From contig CAMTDV010000017.1 in assembly GCA_947069175.1 (NCBI GenBank), positions 45,021,137 to 45,085,136 on the forward strand: a stretch of DNA of 64,000 nt. Reading direction: 5' to 3'. Below, one piece after another: positions 1 to 10,907 of the stretch. The notes under the pieces are model-generated. The model was not told where the DNA came from and searched no databases. It saw only the letters and a program-made list of their open reading frames with translations. Positions within the stretch are counted from its first letter, which is position 1. Each line of letters starts with the position of its first letter. This stretch comes from Scalesia atractyloides. Its lineage: Eukaryota; Streptophyta; Magnoliopsida; Asterales; Asteraceae. The position numbers were made by a program, and so were the translations under genes.

Positions 1-107
1 TCGAATTTGCAAACTCAACATTTACCAGTTTTAGCTCACTTATGAGATAACTAAATCTTTCGAACTGTTGGGTTAATGACTTCCCTTTAACATGACAAAA
101 CGTTGTA
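1..107. other. Unassigned left edge
   Basis: AT-rich sequence with no recognisable coding or repeat signal. The pol homology of the next feature starts abruptly near 108, so this stretch is the far side of a deletion or rearrangement junction that removed the 5' part of the element. Confidence 0.4.
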
Positions 108-1100
108 TCGTTGATCGTCTTACTAAATCCGTGCACTTTATTGGTATACGAGAAGACTTAAAGGTCGAACGGTTAGCCGGAATCTATACCGACGAAGTTA
201 TATGTCGACACGGGACGCCTCGTGACATCATCTCTGACCGAGACGGTCGTTTTACCTCGCGTCTCTGGGAGACTTTTCAATCTGCTCTCGGTACTACTCT
301 CAATCTCAGTACCGCTTTTCACCCTCAAACCGACGGTCAGACTAAGCGCACGATCCGCACCCTCGAAGACATGCTTCGTGCGTGCATCATAGATTTCGGT
401 GGTAACTGGGATACACATTTACCTTTAATCGAATTCTTGTACAATAATAGTTATCATACCAGCATTCAAATGGCTACTTTTGAGGCGCTGTATGGAAGAA
501 AATGTCGATCGCCTATTGCATGGCACGAGATCGGAGAAGCACAAATCACCAGTCCCGAGCTGATTCAAGAAACGATAGACAAGATCCTCCAGATCACAGA
601 CAATCTCTTGAAAGCTCGGAGTCGTCAAAAGAGTTATGCCGATAAACGCTGCAAGCCCCTACAGTTCAAAGTGGGAGATCACGTCCTCCTAAAGGTTGCG
701 CCTTGGAAGGGAGTGGTCTGCTTCGCAAGAAAGGAAAGCTAGCGCCTAGATACGTTGGACCCTTTAAGATTTTGGAAAGGATCGGTAAAGTAGCCTATCG
801 TCTTGACCACCGCCGGAACTTCATAACGTTCATCCGACTTTCCACGTGTCTAACCTCAAGAAATGCCTAGCCGAAGAAAATCTCCATGTACCTCTCGAAG
901 ATCTGCAAATCAACGAGACTCTCCATTTCATGGAAAAGCCTGTTGAGATCATGGACCGAGAAACCAAGAAACTCCGACGCTCTCGCATCCCTATCGTGAA
1001 CGTCCGATGGGAAGGCAAACGCGGCGCCGAGTTCACTTGGGAATTGGAAAGTGACATGAAGGCCAAGTACCCTCACCTCTTTGTTACGACCACTACTTAA
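108..1100 (+). pseudogene. Ty3/gypsy pol remnant: integrase core plus chromodomain-like tail
   Basis: The open frame runs from 92 to 742, with integrase homology from about 108. It starts at the first catalytic Asp (VDRLTKS), includes the second (ISDRDGRF) and continues to GRKCRSP and the 'KSYADKR' linker. In the family, the third catalytic Glu lies in 'DGQSERT'; here the text reads DGQTKRT, so Glu is replaced by Lys. A frame change near 805 separates the integrase from the tail at 846-1100, which has the HVSNLKKCLA motif and the terminal IPIV-VRWEGKRGAEFTWE block typical of plant chromoviral gypsy elements. Gag, protease, RT and RNase H are absent. The usual palindrome and polypurine tract after the stop are not recognisable. 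It is a dead 3' fragment, closest in this window to the family B pol at 14743-16328. Confidence 0.9.
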
Positions 1101-1459
1101 AATTCGTTGTTATATTTTCATTTGTTTTTCCGATGTATCTATCTTTTGTAATCCCGAGATTCGGTTTATAATAAAGTTTATGTTAATTAACTTTGGTGTT
1201 GTACGTTATTATCGCATCTAATCGCTTATTAAATCGCATCACTAATCTCATCGCATCGCAAATCGCAGTTAATTATGTGGTTTTATGTTATTTATGTGTT
1301 ATGTGTGTTTGTGGTCATGATTACAATCGCTATCGCACACTCGAATCGCTAAATCGCACTATTATATCAATTATAACGCTTAATATAATTAAATAATACG
1401 AACCGAAGCGCCAAACGAACACTTAACATGAAAAACGAAGAAAACCCAACAATTTAGGT

Positions 1460-1620
1460 CAAGTTCGCTCAAACTTGGTAACCCAAGTTCGGCCGAACTT
1501 GACTTTCTAGCTCAGAACCTCCAGTTTAACCTCAAGTTTGCCCGAACTTGCCCTTCAAGGGTCAAGTTCACCCGAACTTAACTCATTTCCTTCAATATCC
1601 CTCAAGTCCGCTCGAACTTG
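1460..1620. repeat. Palindrome cluster upstream of LTR TATA box
   Basis: Five copies of the 18-bp palindrome CAAGTTCGNCCGAACTTG or close variants start at 1460, 1484 (perfect, centre GGCC), 1533, 1563 and 1603. All lie within 200 bp upstream of the TATA box at 1651. A half copy follows near 1691. Confidence 0.9.
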
Positions 1621-1650
1621 ACTCCACCAGCCCCACTTTTTGCCTTCACC

Positions 1651-1658
1651 TATAAATA
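1651..1658 (+). promoter_or_regulatory. Putative Pol II TATA box of the LTR
   Basis: TATAAATA in a C-rich context (cacctataaatacccag), about 30 bp after the last upstream palindrome. This is the expected U3/R position. Confidence 0.6.
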
Positions 1659-2256
1659 CCCAGCTCCATTCTCTCATTTGAACTTGCTGTAAGTTCGCCC
1701 AGAGCTCTCAAACCCGAAACCCTTTGTTTTCTAAGTAAGAATCAACCCGATTTCAACTACAATGATGTTCAACAACGTTTTACAATGATTTTGCACAAGG
1801 CATTGCCTTCGTTTTCATCAAATCTCTTATGTTTACGAAAATCTTCATCTTTTGCCATGAAACTTCTGTTTTTCACTCAGATCTATACTAGATCTGAGCA
1901 AAACCTTTTAAAAACCTTGATTTTTACACCATTTTCGGACTAATGACGTATGTTTCATTCACTTTTGAGTGGAACGAGGCGTTGTCGAAGCTAGATCTCA
2001 GATCCGGAAGCACAAGGACGAAATCTTCACTTTACACAAGCTGGACTAACCCGTACGAACCTTCAAGTTCGCCCGGATTAGCCCGAGTTTCTGTAAAATG
2101 GCTAAGTTCGCTCCAAAAGACCTCTCTGGCCTAAGCTTTACTCAGTGGCTTAAGGTTGGAGGGATGGGCACTCGATTTCCTCAGCAAACGACGCGAAAAC
2201 GCAAGATTTTAGACCCAAAAACATCAAGTTCGCTCAAGAATCACCAGCACCCAGCT

Positions 2257-2505
2257 CAAGTTCGACCGAACTTGGGTCATTTTCACCAAACTCCTTACAA
2301 GTTCGCCCGAACTTGCCTAATTTCCTAAAAAACTATGCAGGTTCGCCCGAACTTGTCTTTTCAGTAAGATTTCCTTACAAGTTCGCCCGAACTTGACAAG
2401 ATTCCTAAGAATCTTACCAAGTTCGACCGAACTTGGCTCAAATCTCACCATATCCTTACAAGTTCGCTCGAACTTGTATTTACATACCAATTCGGCCGAA
2501 CTTGC
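2257..2505. repeat. Periodic array of 18-bp palindromes, ~40-bp spacing
   Basis: Seven copies related to CAAGTTCGCCCGAACTTG start at 2257, 2298, 2338, 2378, 2418, 2459 and about 2488 (the last one base short). The first six are 40-41 bp apart and are separated by ~22-bp AT-rich spacers that mostly differ. Degenerate half copies precede the array near 2062, 2102 and 2224. The array lies downstream of the TATA box, so it would be transcribed in the 5' leader. Confidence 0.92.
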
Positions 2506-3350
2506 CTACTGCCCAAACCAAACTTCACCGTTTCAGCTTTTCGGAGACTGATGCACTTCCGTTCACGTATACAGGCTGATCCGGCGCTCTTCACAACTCT
2601 TCTCAGATCTCTAATCCTATCTAAAACGCACCCACAGTGAGTATACTTGACCCGTTTTCGCTTTAATGCACTATTTGGGTGTTACATACGTTCCTCTATC
2701 AAAATCACTTCACAACTCAAACTATTTATCACACGCGGATGATCTGATTATGTATGCTCGATACGTGATACTAGAAACATGTGACTATGAATTATTTTCG
2801 TTAACTTGCCTCCTTAGCTAGTATGGTACTATAGTGTGGCTAACACCCGACGGGGTCTAGTTAGGATGGACGCGCAAGCCTTCTCATGGTAGTTAGCATG
2901 AGAAATAAGCCTATGTTTATCTATGTGATGTGTTTTGGTGTATCATGATATTTAATTAGACTATTTCACGAATGGTTTCTCTATTATGCTACTACTACTT
3001 AAACATGTATGCTCAACTTTACTTAATTGTATTGACTTGTATTTTAATGTATGTAACAGGTTGAGGATCTTTAGCTGGGATGCCCTGGGATGTTGCGTGC
3101 TTAGATTAGTTTGTTTTGTTTGGTTTGTTTAGAACGGTTTGTAATAAAATCTAGGGGATATCGGATCAGATTATATGTTTAAGGGATTATTTGGAATTGT
3201 AGTGGTTGTTTGAAGATTTTGTGAGTTTAATAGTATGGGATATTAAATGTTGATTACTGTCTTTAAAACGATCGTTATGGAATCTCTTGATCAATCTGAT
3301 TCGCCTAGTGCCACTACCCCGATGATTTCGCCATCGGTTGGGGTGTGACA

Positions 3351-3955
3351 TCTGGCTCTGATACCAATTGTTAGGATTTGAGTTTTGAATTGTTGTAAAT
3401 GTTTAAAGATGGAAACAATGAATGAAGATAATCAAGTGTAAATGCAGCAGAAATCTAAACTTTGATTTACAATAATTGAAAGATTGCTTTCATAAACATG
3501 CTTTTCTAATTAAATCACGTATGCATGTAAATTCACAATCTCCCCCTCAGCCTAAGATCACTCTCTTTGTTCGTACATAATGCAATAAGGAAGATAGATT
3601 GATAAGTGATGAAAAGTGATGAATAGAACAGTACAAACATTGTTCTATATATAGTACACCCGTAACCTCTAAGCATCTTATGATGACGTCACTATGAAAG
3701 TGACATCTAACAACCTTAACAAACTATAACATTTGCTAGACTAAGCACTGTTATAATAAAATACAATATAAAGTCTGTTGGTAACAACTGTTGAGATATC
3801 CACTGTTGGGTTTTGCCAGAGCTTTGCCTTAACAATACTTGTATTCTTCATCAGTGTCTCTCTTTAGCAGATCTTTCCAGTAGAGCTTTAACCCTGCAGA
3901 TCTTTTATATCAGTCTTTAGTCTTCAACAGAGCTTTACCAGTAGATGTTCTATTA

Positions 3956-4023
<68 letters not shown>

Positions 4024-4093
4024 GATCAGAGGTTTGTAGAATATTTTGGCTTTTCTATTATCTGTTCTTTTATAGGGTTCAATAGAACCAACA
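3351..4093 (-). mobile_element. Ty1/copia LTR with primer-binding site (minus strand)
   Basis: The LTR runs 3369-4093 (TGTTAGGATT...AACCAACA). On its minus-strand downstream side, TGGCTCTGATACCA (3353-3366) is the complement of the initiator-Met PBS. The PBS directly abuts the end of the gypsy LTR at 3350, so the gypsy element sits in the copia leader just behind the PBS and the rest of this copia element lies left of the window. It resembles the 720-bp copia LTRs at 16334 and 43034 in length and ends. Confidence 0.8.
3951..4023. repeat. (ATT)n microsatellite
   Basis: About 24 ATT units with one interruption near the start, inside the copia LTR. Confidence 0.95.
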
Positions 4094-4360
4094 TTGAATC
4101 AGTAAGATGTCTGATCCATTAAAAGCTGGTGTAATGCTTAACCGTTCAGATGCAAATATCTGATCAATTCAGATTAGAGGTCCTAACAATTTAGACTCAA
4201 TATAATACTTAACAATTCAGAGGCAAATGTCTAAACCATTCAGACATTTGCTGGCGAAACAAACAGCCTGAAACATTAAATATTAAACCATTAAGAGTCT
4301 TATTAAAATGTCTGAACTATTAAAAGTATTATTAAAAGGTAAACAAAAACTTTTATATTT
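4094..4360. repeat. Degenerate repeats of a TCTGAA/CATTCAGA motif
   Basis: Short motifs around 'TTCAGA' and 'TCTGA' recur many times in both orientations, including an inverted pair GCAAATGTCT...AGACATTTGC. This resembles the subterminal repeats of a decayed DNA transposon, but no terminal inverted repeats or coding sequence are visible. Confidence 0.35.
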
Positions 4361-4490
4361 ACCTTTTAATTAGGCTTATAGTTAAAACAAAAACCTTTTT
4401 TATTTTCTTTGAGAAAGGACTCCACCGCAAATGTTTCAAAGTCAGGGGCTTACAAAGCAAACATAAGTATGAAAGAAACTAATTACCCAT

Positions 4491-4498
4491 TATAAATA
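4491..4498 (+). promoter_or_regulatory. Putative TATA box of the HIPP gene
   Basis: TATAAATA lies 96 bp upstream of the exon 1 ATG at 4587. A run of three 'CCAAG' units follows at about 4507-4525. Confidence 0.5.
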
Positions 4499-4825
4499 AC
4501 GAATTAAGCCAAGCCAAGCCAAGCCACCACAAAATATATTTTTAAAATCTACTTTCACCTCATTCATAATCGACATTCAAGCAAGCATGGGAGCTTTGGA
4601 TCACCTTTCCAACATGTTCGATTGCTCAAGCGGACACGACAATAAACGCAAACAATTGCATGTATAATAATATCCTTTTCTTCTCCAAGTGAAATTTTAC
4701 AGTTACAACTCATTCTACGACGATTTGGCCGTAAAACGGACAAACAAACATACAGTTGTGTGTAGATGTTATAACTTGTTGGCCCCTTCTCACAAAACAT
4801 GAAAGAGGGCGTATTAAAAAGTAAG

Positions 4826-4850
4826 GGTTTTTTTTTTTTTTTTTTTTTTA
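4826..4850. repeat. Poly-T tract in HIPP intron
   Basis: More than 20 consecutive T residues within the intron. Confidence 0.9.
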
Positions 4851-5080
4851 GATTTTACCAGTAGACACACGGGATGCTGAAATCAGTACATTATCGTGCT
4901 GGTTTTTGGATCTGAAGAAGATGTTGTACTTACTGCATTGTGACTTGTACGACTATGTGAAAGGACAGTGGCAATGATACTGAACTGGCTTTTGAGAATC
5001 TCCGGGATAATTTGTACCGTACAACTCTTTTTGGATTTCACCACTAGAAATCGTAGAATTGTATAGAAAATTAATGTAAA

Positions 5081-5082
<2 letters not shown>

Positions 5083-5114
<32 letters not shown>
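5083..5114. repeat. (AT)n microsatellite in HIPP intron
   Basis: A run of AT dinucleotides inside the intron. The small open frames around it are low-complexity. Confidence 0.9.
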
Positions 5115-5120
<6 letters not shown>

Positions 5121-6473
5121 ACCTAAGACCTGAAAAAATGCCCATTTTTAATGTGTTACTAACTACAAATGATTGTATCCAAAACGAAAAGTCAAACAAA
5201 AATAATATAGGGGTTTTTATAAGGTTTGGTTTGAAGGTTTTTTTGGTTAGAAGGGTTTTGCGGTCGAAAACGAAAACTCAAAATGGAATTCAGTTCGTTT
5301 TTCGATTTCGACAGAAAAACCAAATTCTGTTATTTTGGTCTCGACCAAAAATCCAATTAACTATTATTTTTTACTGGATTGAGTTGACAAAATAAGACTG
5401 AGCTAAAAATGTAATTGCATGAGTGAAATGACAACTTAAATAACAATTATTTGTTATTCTATTTGAATCAAATTATTTTAGACACGGAAAAGCGCAATTT
5501 GGTTTTAGTTAGATTGAAAATCAAATATGTATTTCAGTTCGCTTTAACATGATTGTAATTCGGTTAGGCTTTTAGTTTAACCAGTTTCAAACCAAATATT
5601 GCACCCTCCTGAATTATAAACCCATCATAGTAGTTGGTCAAAAACATACCAAAAACTCATTCAATCCGATTTTAATGCATTAAAATCTTTAGTAATATTT
5701 AAGAATAGAAAGGATATGATGTGTAATGTTTTAAATGTCTCTAATTTGACGACTTCTCATATTATAACAAAAATGTATGTCATTTTATTAAACTTTGACT
5801 TGTTAAGAGCAATTATACGTTTATTGTTGATATCATTATTTTTTGTGAAAAATAAAAGGAATACGCTAGGTTTTAATTATATTTATGAAATATATTAAAA
5901 AGTGATTGTATTATTGAGGAGTGATGACCCAAATGAGGACAGTGGTGCTTTCAACTTTCAATCGCCAACAACCAAGATATTTTAGATATGAAGTGGGCCC
6001 ACAAATTCAACCACTTAACTCATATGGGTTCCACCTGACAAATCAATTTTCTAACTTTGTGTTTGTTTATATTAAAATCTATGAAACTAAATAGACGGTG
6101 GAGATCAAAGTAAAGATCGATTGTGTAGGATGTGAACGAAAAGTAAGGAGATCAGTAGAAGGTATGAAGGGTGTGTCCGGTGACCATCGAGCCGAAGCAA
6201 AACAAGCTCACGGTTGTCGGGTATGTCGAACCACAGAAGGTTTTGTCGCGTGTGGCTTACCGGACAGGAAAGGTGGAGTTGTGGCCCTATGTACCGTATG
6301 ATGTGGTGGCACATCCTTACGCGCAAGGCGTGTATGACAAGAAGGCGCCAGCTGGTTATGTAAGATACGGTCAAGGCCCGTCTATGAACCATCTGGCTCG
6401 TGCCAGCTCGACCGAGGTCCGGTACACCACTGCTTTTAGTGATGAAAATACAAGCGCATGTGCTATCATGTGA

Positions 6474-7258
6474 TGTACTAGGCATAAACAGTAATCGTAT
6501 TCGTAAGATTAGTAATAATGTATTAATTAAGTTGTTTATTTTTATTTACTTGGCAATCTATATGAACATGAGTTTCAATATCTTAATGCTATATCTTTAA
6601 ATTGTTCATTTTTCTGTCTGTCTAAGAAAAAAAAAACCTAATCTACTTTTATTAATACAAGATTTTTGATTATTTAGAATGTGACTTAGTGTTTCAGGCT
6701 TTCACTAAATTTTTGAAACTTGGTGTGTTTTAGTAAAATGTCACAATCCTCTTTTAGACTAGTGGTAGAAAATCCCTTAGAAAATGATACTGCTTTGATC
6801 TTTTATATTATATTATATTATATTATATTATGTATATAGCTTTAGATCATGGAGTATAGAATAAGTTGAAAGTTCAAAGGTATTAATCACATGAACAAAA
6901 AAAGCATATAAATATACATAGTGGTGTGTCTGAATGTTAGCTTATTCAATTAAGGGTTGTTTTTCACTATAAATACAACTTTCTCTCTAGTAACCCAGTT
7001 ACATGTCCTCATTTAACAAGGTAGAGATCACAGACGTCTCCCTAATTACTTTTAGTGGGGAGGGGGATTACCACAACTTCTCACTTAAGGAAATAATCAC
7101 CTTAGTACGATGATTGTCAAACTTCACTATCACAATGTTCCCTCTTGTTTATAGAGTGATTTTAATATGTAATAGAATAGAATATTCTTCTTGTTTTTGC
7201 AATATGACCTTTGTCCATCTCATTTTAAAGAGTTGGTGCAAAGTCTGTAAGACCTAGT
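6474..7258. other. AT-rich intergenic sequence
   Basis: HIPP 3' flank. It contains a short ATATT tandem run at about 6806-6832 and no coding signal. Homology to the truncated family B gag begins near 7259, which marks the left rearrangement boundary of the large nested structure. Confidence 0.6.
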
Positions 7259-7515
7259 AAGTGAAACAAATGCTTGAACTGGTAAGGCGTTTTGGGGTTG
7301 TCGGTTTTAGAGTCCGCGGAGGATTTGGGTGTTTCGGTATGGATGGTTTGGAGTTGGCTAACAATATCCGGGATGACACGGGCCATCTGATCGGCCATTT
7401 GCTCGGCGACAAGACCGACGAGGTCTTGTTTGGAGATAGAGTCCTCATTGTTGTTGTTGCTGTTGGACCCCTTGTTGGACCTCTTGGACTTCTTGGTAGA
7501 GATTGGGGAGTTCAT
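7259..7515 (-). pseudogene. Truncated family B gag N terminus (second, partial copy)
   Basis: The frame starts at 7515 with MNSPISTKKSKRSNKG and continues with a low-complexity Asn stretch and DLVGLVAEQMADQMARVIPD. It is nearly the same as the gag start at 46838-46656. Homology stops near 7260-7268, after which the frame reads into unrelated flank. No zinc knuckle or pol follows. It is the broken start of a second internal region behind the LTR at 8489-14706. Confidence 0.85.
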
Positions 7516-8488
7516 CTAGAGGTTCAACATAGAAGAAAGGGGATGAGACTTGATCATAATAAAGAAAACAAGTTTTGCATGTATAAGTATGGATAAGGTT
7601 CAAGCATGGTTCACAAAGTTTGTATGATTTCATTAAGTATAGCATGTATAATCACGTATGGATACGAATAAGGAGTATAAATTTAGTGTGTTCACGAGAA
7701 TTAATATTGTTTTTTATTGCGATAAACGTGCGAGATGTGTAACGGTTCGAAATGAATACGGTAACAAGTAAAAAATCACATAAAATTGAGATAACATAAA
7801 AGATTGGCTCAATAAAACATGAGATTGTTTCGGGTAGAGAAACATCGACTATTCCAAAATGGTTCATAAGATCTTTCGAGTTAGGGAACATGTTTTGGCC
7901 TAATAGGTAAAACGCTCTCGTCGACAAGCGATTAACGGAATTTTACCCTTCCAGTTACTACATGTCCCTAATCGATCGAAAATTCGAGACTTTGGCGAGA
8001 TTGAAAATCGAGGAACTGGACTTAATCGACAAGGTGCGTGTTTCACCCCTAACTTGACGATTTCGTACCCTAAGTGTGGTTGTTTCTTACTAAACGAGGA
8101 GCATATTCCGACTCGTTTGTAAGATCCACTAGAGTATGAAATGGAAGTTTCCATCAAGAAGTGGATATCACTCCTAACTTGATGGTATAACTTCGTGAAA
8201 AATCGAAATGCGGAATGAGGGATTTCACCAAAAATTGTAAGTCATTGGACCTATTGTGGTGCAAATCGCCTCGTTTGCATCATGAGTGTCTTCAAGTGTA
8301 TTATGTAAAATGTTTTACGAAAGACATTATGTAAATTTTAAGACCAAAAGATAAGGAATAAGCAATGAGGGAGAATAAAGTTTTTAAGCATGATACATGA
8401 ATGATCAAAAATGGACACTTAAACTATAGACTAGGTCGAACATGGCAATTCTACCTAATTCCCTATAGCTATGGCTCTGATACCAATC
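7516..8488 (-). mobile_element. Family B 5' leader and PBS (partial copy)
   Basis: Noncoding leader that parallels 46863-47795 along its whole length. It begins on the minus strand with the initiator-Met PBS (complement TGGCTCTGATACCA at 8472-8485) three bases from the LTR edge at 8489. Small open frames here are conserved only as leader DNA. Confidence 0.85.
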
Positions 8489-10543
8489 TGTCACACCCCA
8501 ACCGATGGCAGAAACCTCGAGGCGGGACGAAATAGATTGTTCATTGCTCATAAAACTAATCGTGACAATAATTAATTAAACCGGATTTCATTTCATACAT
8601 AAATTGTCGTACTTTACAAGAAAAATTCAAATACTACAACATAGATATAACAAAATTTGATACAACAATATTAAACCTAAACATCTAAATGTGTATCTAT
8701 CGTCCTTGCTACTTTAATTTCATAGCATCATCTCCATCAACCTGTAACATGTTTTAAAATAACAATTAAATGCAAAAGCAAAGGCGAGTACACAAGTTTA
8801 AGCATAGCATACATATAAGAATAAAGTTTAAACAAATCCTCATGGCAACTATGATTTTACAAGAGCATATACAAGGCTTGCAATACTACTAGTCAAACCC
8901 TTAACGCAAACACGATATTTTAACATGGCCTCTAGATTTCATGAGGAGGGGGATGCGTTACTTCCTATAGCGCTATACATGTCAAACGAAGGCTAAAATA
9001 GTTAATGACTAAGGTATTACATAAAGAAAGTCCAAGATATAAGCATCAAGTAATCGATTCAAGTATTCATGGATATAGGATAGTGTGTGCATTTCATAAA
9101 GGTTAAGTATTGTGATTTTGTATAAGGAAACATGTTACACCCAAAAGTGTTATAAACGAAAAGTGGGTCGAGTATACTCACGATTTTGCTAAGTCTTCTA
9201 ACTTGACAAGTCCGTGAAGGTAGTTGTTTGATGAGATGAACGCCGAATTATCCTACAAGAGGAAAACGAAGGCCTATGAGTATTTTGGGGATGATGGTGG
9301 GATATTCCGATTTAAGTTTCAAAATGTGACAAAGTATATGATACTAAAATAGTCACTAAGGTATTAGCATTTGTCTTTGACACTATAATAATCCATAAGG
9401 ATTGAATGTGGTTTCATAGGTTCAAGACCTATTAGAATCGTGACAAGGAACTCTACACTTAGTGATAAAGTTATTAACTTGATAGATGCTTATTTAGTCA
9501 TTATCAAGGGTTCGATTTTTAAGGATTATATTATAATCCATATATACATAGTTATATAATCATGTAGGAGGTGGGAGGATGAACCGTCCACTTTGGTACC
9601 TCTTAGTGTCATGTAAGTCAAGTATGAGGTGGGAGGATTAACCATCCACTTTGGAACCTCATATGATGTTCACCACTACACAAGTTACCATAGGTACAAG
9701 GAGGGTTCTAGAACAATACTATCAACAAGAATGTAAAATACAAGAATGTAAAGGGTGTCACCATGATACCATGTAGCCAAGTGAAATACAACCCGAGAGC
9801 ACACATTGACACACGTCAACGGCTAGGCGGGGTTGTGACACTTTAGAACTAGCAAACTACTTGGGATAATGATGAAAATCATCAAGTAATGTGTGGTCTC
9901 AAAGTTTAAGATAGCCCAAGCTAACCAAGGTGGACACACATGAACAAGTTCATGAACTTGCATCACTTGTGAGCTTGAAGCTCTACGAAAACAGAATTCT
10001 TATAAGGAAAAAATCCTCTATTTTGAATGTCTCAACCTTGTTTTTAGCATAAACAACCACAATTAGTGTTGTAAGCATTAGGACATAGGTTTGAGATGAG
10101 TTAGACTCAAGTTTCATAAGATTAAACAAGTTTTGAAAATATTTGAAACACAACAGAAAGTTTTGGACACTTTGGGAGCATTTCCAGGTCTGGATTCTCC
10201 ATGGAGAACCCTTGGATTCAATCCCAATATTTATCCAAGTATTTAGAAAGAAGAATCAAGCAAAAAGAACAAGATTTGAGCAAATATGCTCACTTTTGTG
10301 AGGGTGTATGAATCTGCCCGAAAATTTTGATATTGCAAGAACTTGAGATGATTTGAGAGTGAATTTGGTGAGATTAGAGAGTTGTGAAAGTGGAAAATGG
10401 CTTGGAGGAGTGTTGGTATTAATAAGGATGAGTTTAAGGTTAATGGGAGGTGTTTAAATGAGGTTTAGAGGTGATTGGGTGAGAAAAAGGTGTGTGGATT
10501 CGTGCATTTTCGCGAGCCAAAAACATTCTGCCAGCCCAGGGTT

Positions 10544-10584
10544 GCTTACGGACCGTAAGCATTTAGCCTTGCGGTCCGTAAGGC
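10544..10584. repeat. Twin palindromes in family B U3
   Basis: GCTTACGGACCGTAAGC (10544-10560, perfect around a central A) is followed five bases later by GCCTTGCGGTCCGTAAGGC (10566-10584, one mismatch). The same pair occurs in the family A LTR at 51492-51531. Confidence 0.85.
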
Positions 10585-10907
10585 TTGTTCAGGAGATGTT
10601 TTTATTATTTTTTTTGTTTTTTGCTCAAATGTTACGTGTTTTGGTGCATTTTTAGGACATTTTATGATATATTAAGGTATTATAAGTATAAATAATGTGT
10701 TGTAACATATGTGTAAGTATAAAATGAATACGATTAAGTACGAACATCACGTTTGAGTCTCGAATAAGTATAATCATCACGTTTTGCAAGTTTGTCACAT
10801 GATTACGAGTATCACGAATATGTTCCAAGTGTATGCACATGTATAAGTATAAAACGGATATGAATAAGAAATATATGAACAAAATACGAGTTTTCATTAT
10901 GATCCAA

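Larger units (their letters stand above)
1101..3350 (+). mobile_element. Long gypsy 3' LTR (start unresolved)
   Basis: Noncoding sequence after pol. Its end, CCATCGGTTGGGGTGTGACA at 3331-3350, matches the LTR terminus of family B (complement at 8489 and 47796). It contains ATCGC-rich stretches (about 1210-1360), a TATA box at 1651, and many copies of an 18-bp palindrome both upstream and downstream of the TATA box. The LTR start is not certain because no clear polypurine tract plus TG boundary follows the pol stop. Small open frames at 1943-2328 are composed of the palindromes and look non-coding. Confidence 0.75.
4587..6473 (+). pseudogene. Heavy metal-associated isoprenylated plant protein (HIPP-like), two exons, frameshifted
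   Basis: Exon 1 (4587-4661) encodes a 25-residue start, MGALDHLSNMFDCSSGH..., like the N terminus of HIPP20/26-type proteins, and ends at a GT donor (4662). Exon 2 starts after an AG at 6093-6094 in phase 0 with TVEIKVKIDC and carries the metal-binding CVGC of the HMA fold. The second half (from about 6177) has the family blocks KQNKLTVVGYVEP, WPYVPYDVVAHPYA and YDKKAPAGYV and ends in CAIM, a CaaX prenylation signal. The known role of the family is cytosolic or membrane-tethered metal binding. After MKGV (6164-6175) the frame must shift by one base to continue, equivalent to two missing bases, so the reading is broken inside the HMA domain. This is either a young pseudogene or a sequencing error, since splice sites, TATA box and CaaX box are intact. 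The 1433-bp intron is AT-rich. Confidence 0.85.

Noticed and set aside
173..418. Minus-strand ORFs overlapping pol (also 15484-16296 on the plus strand and others)
   Set aside because: Shadow frames of gypsy pol with no recognisable domains; the 270-codon plus-strand frame at 15484 is antisense to integrase.
2257..2505. CRISPR array
   Set aside because: Repeat-spacer geometry is superficially similar, but the repeats are only 18 bp and vary, spacers share motifs such as 'ccttacaa', no cas genes exist, and the context is a plant LTR.
5138..5898. Small genes inside the HIPP intron
   Set aside because: Low-complexity Ile/Asn/Phe frames in AT-rich intron sequence; no motif and no conserved start context.
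10458..10655. Small plus-strand protein
   Set aside because: Lies in U3 of the family B LTR across the twin palindromes; no homology or motif.
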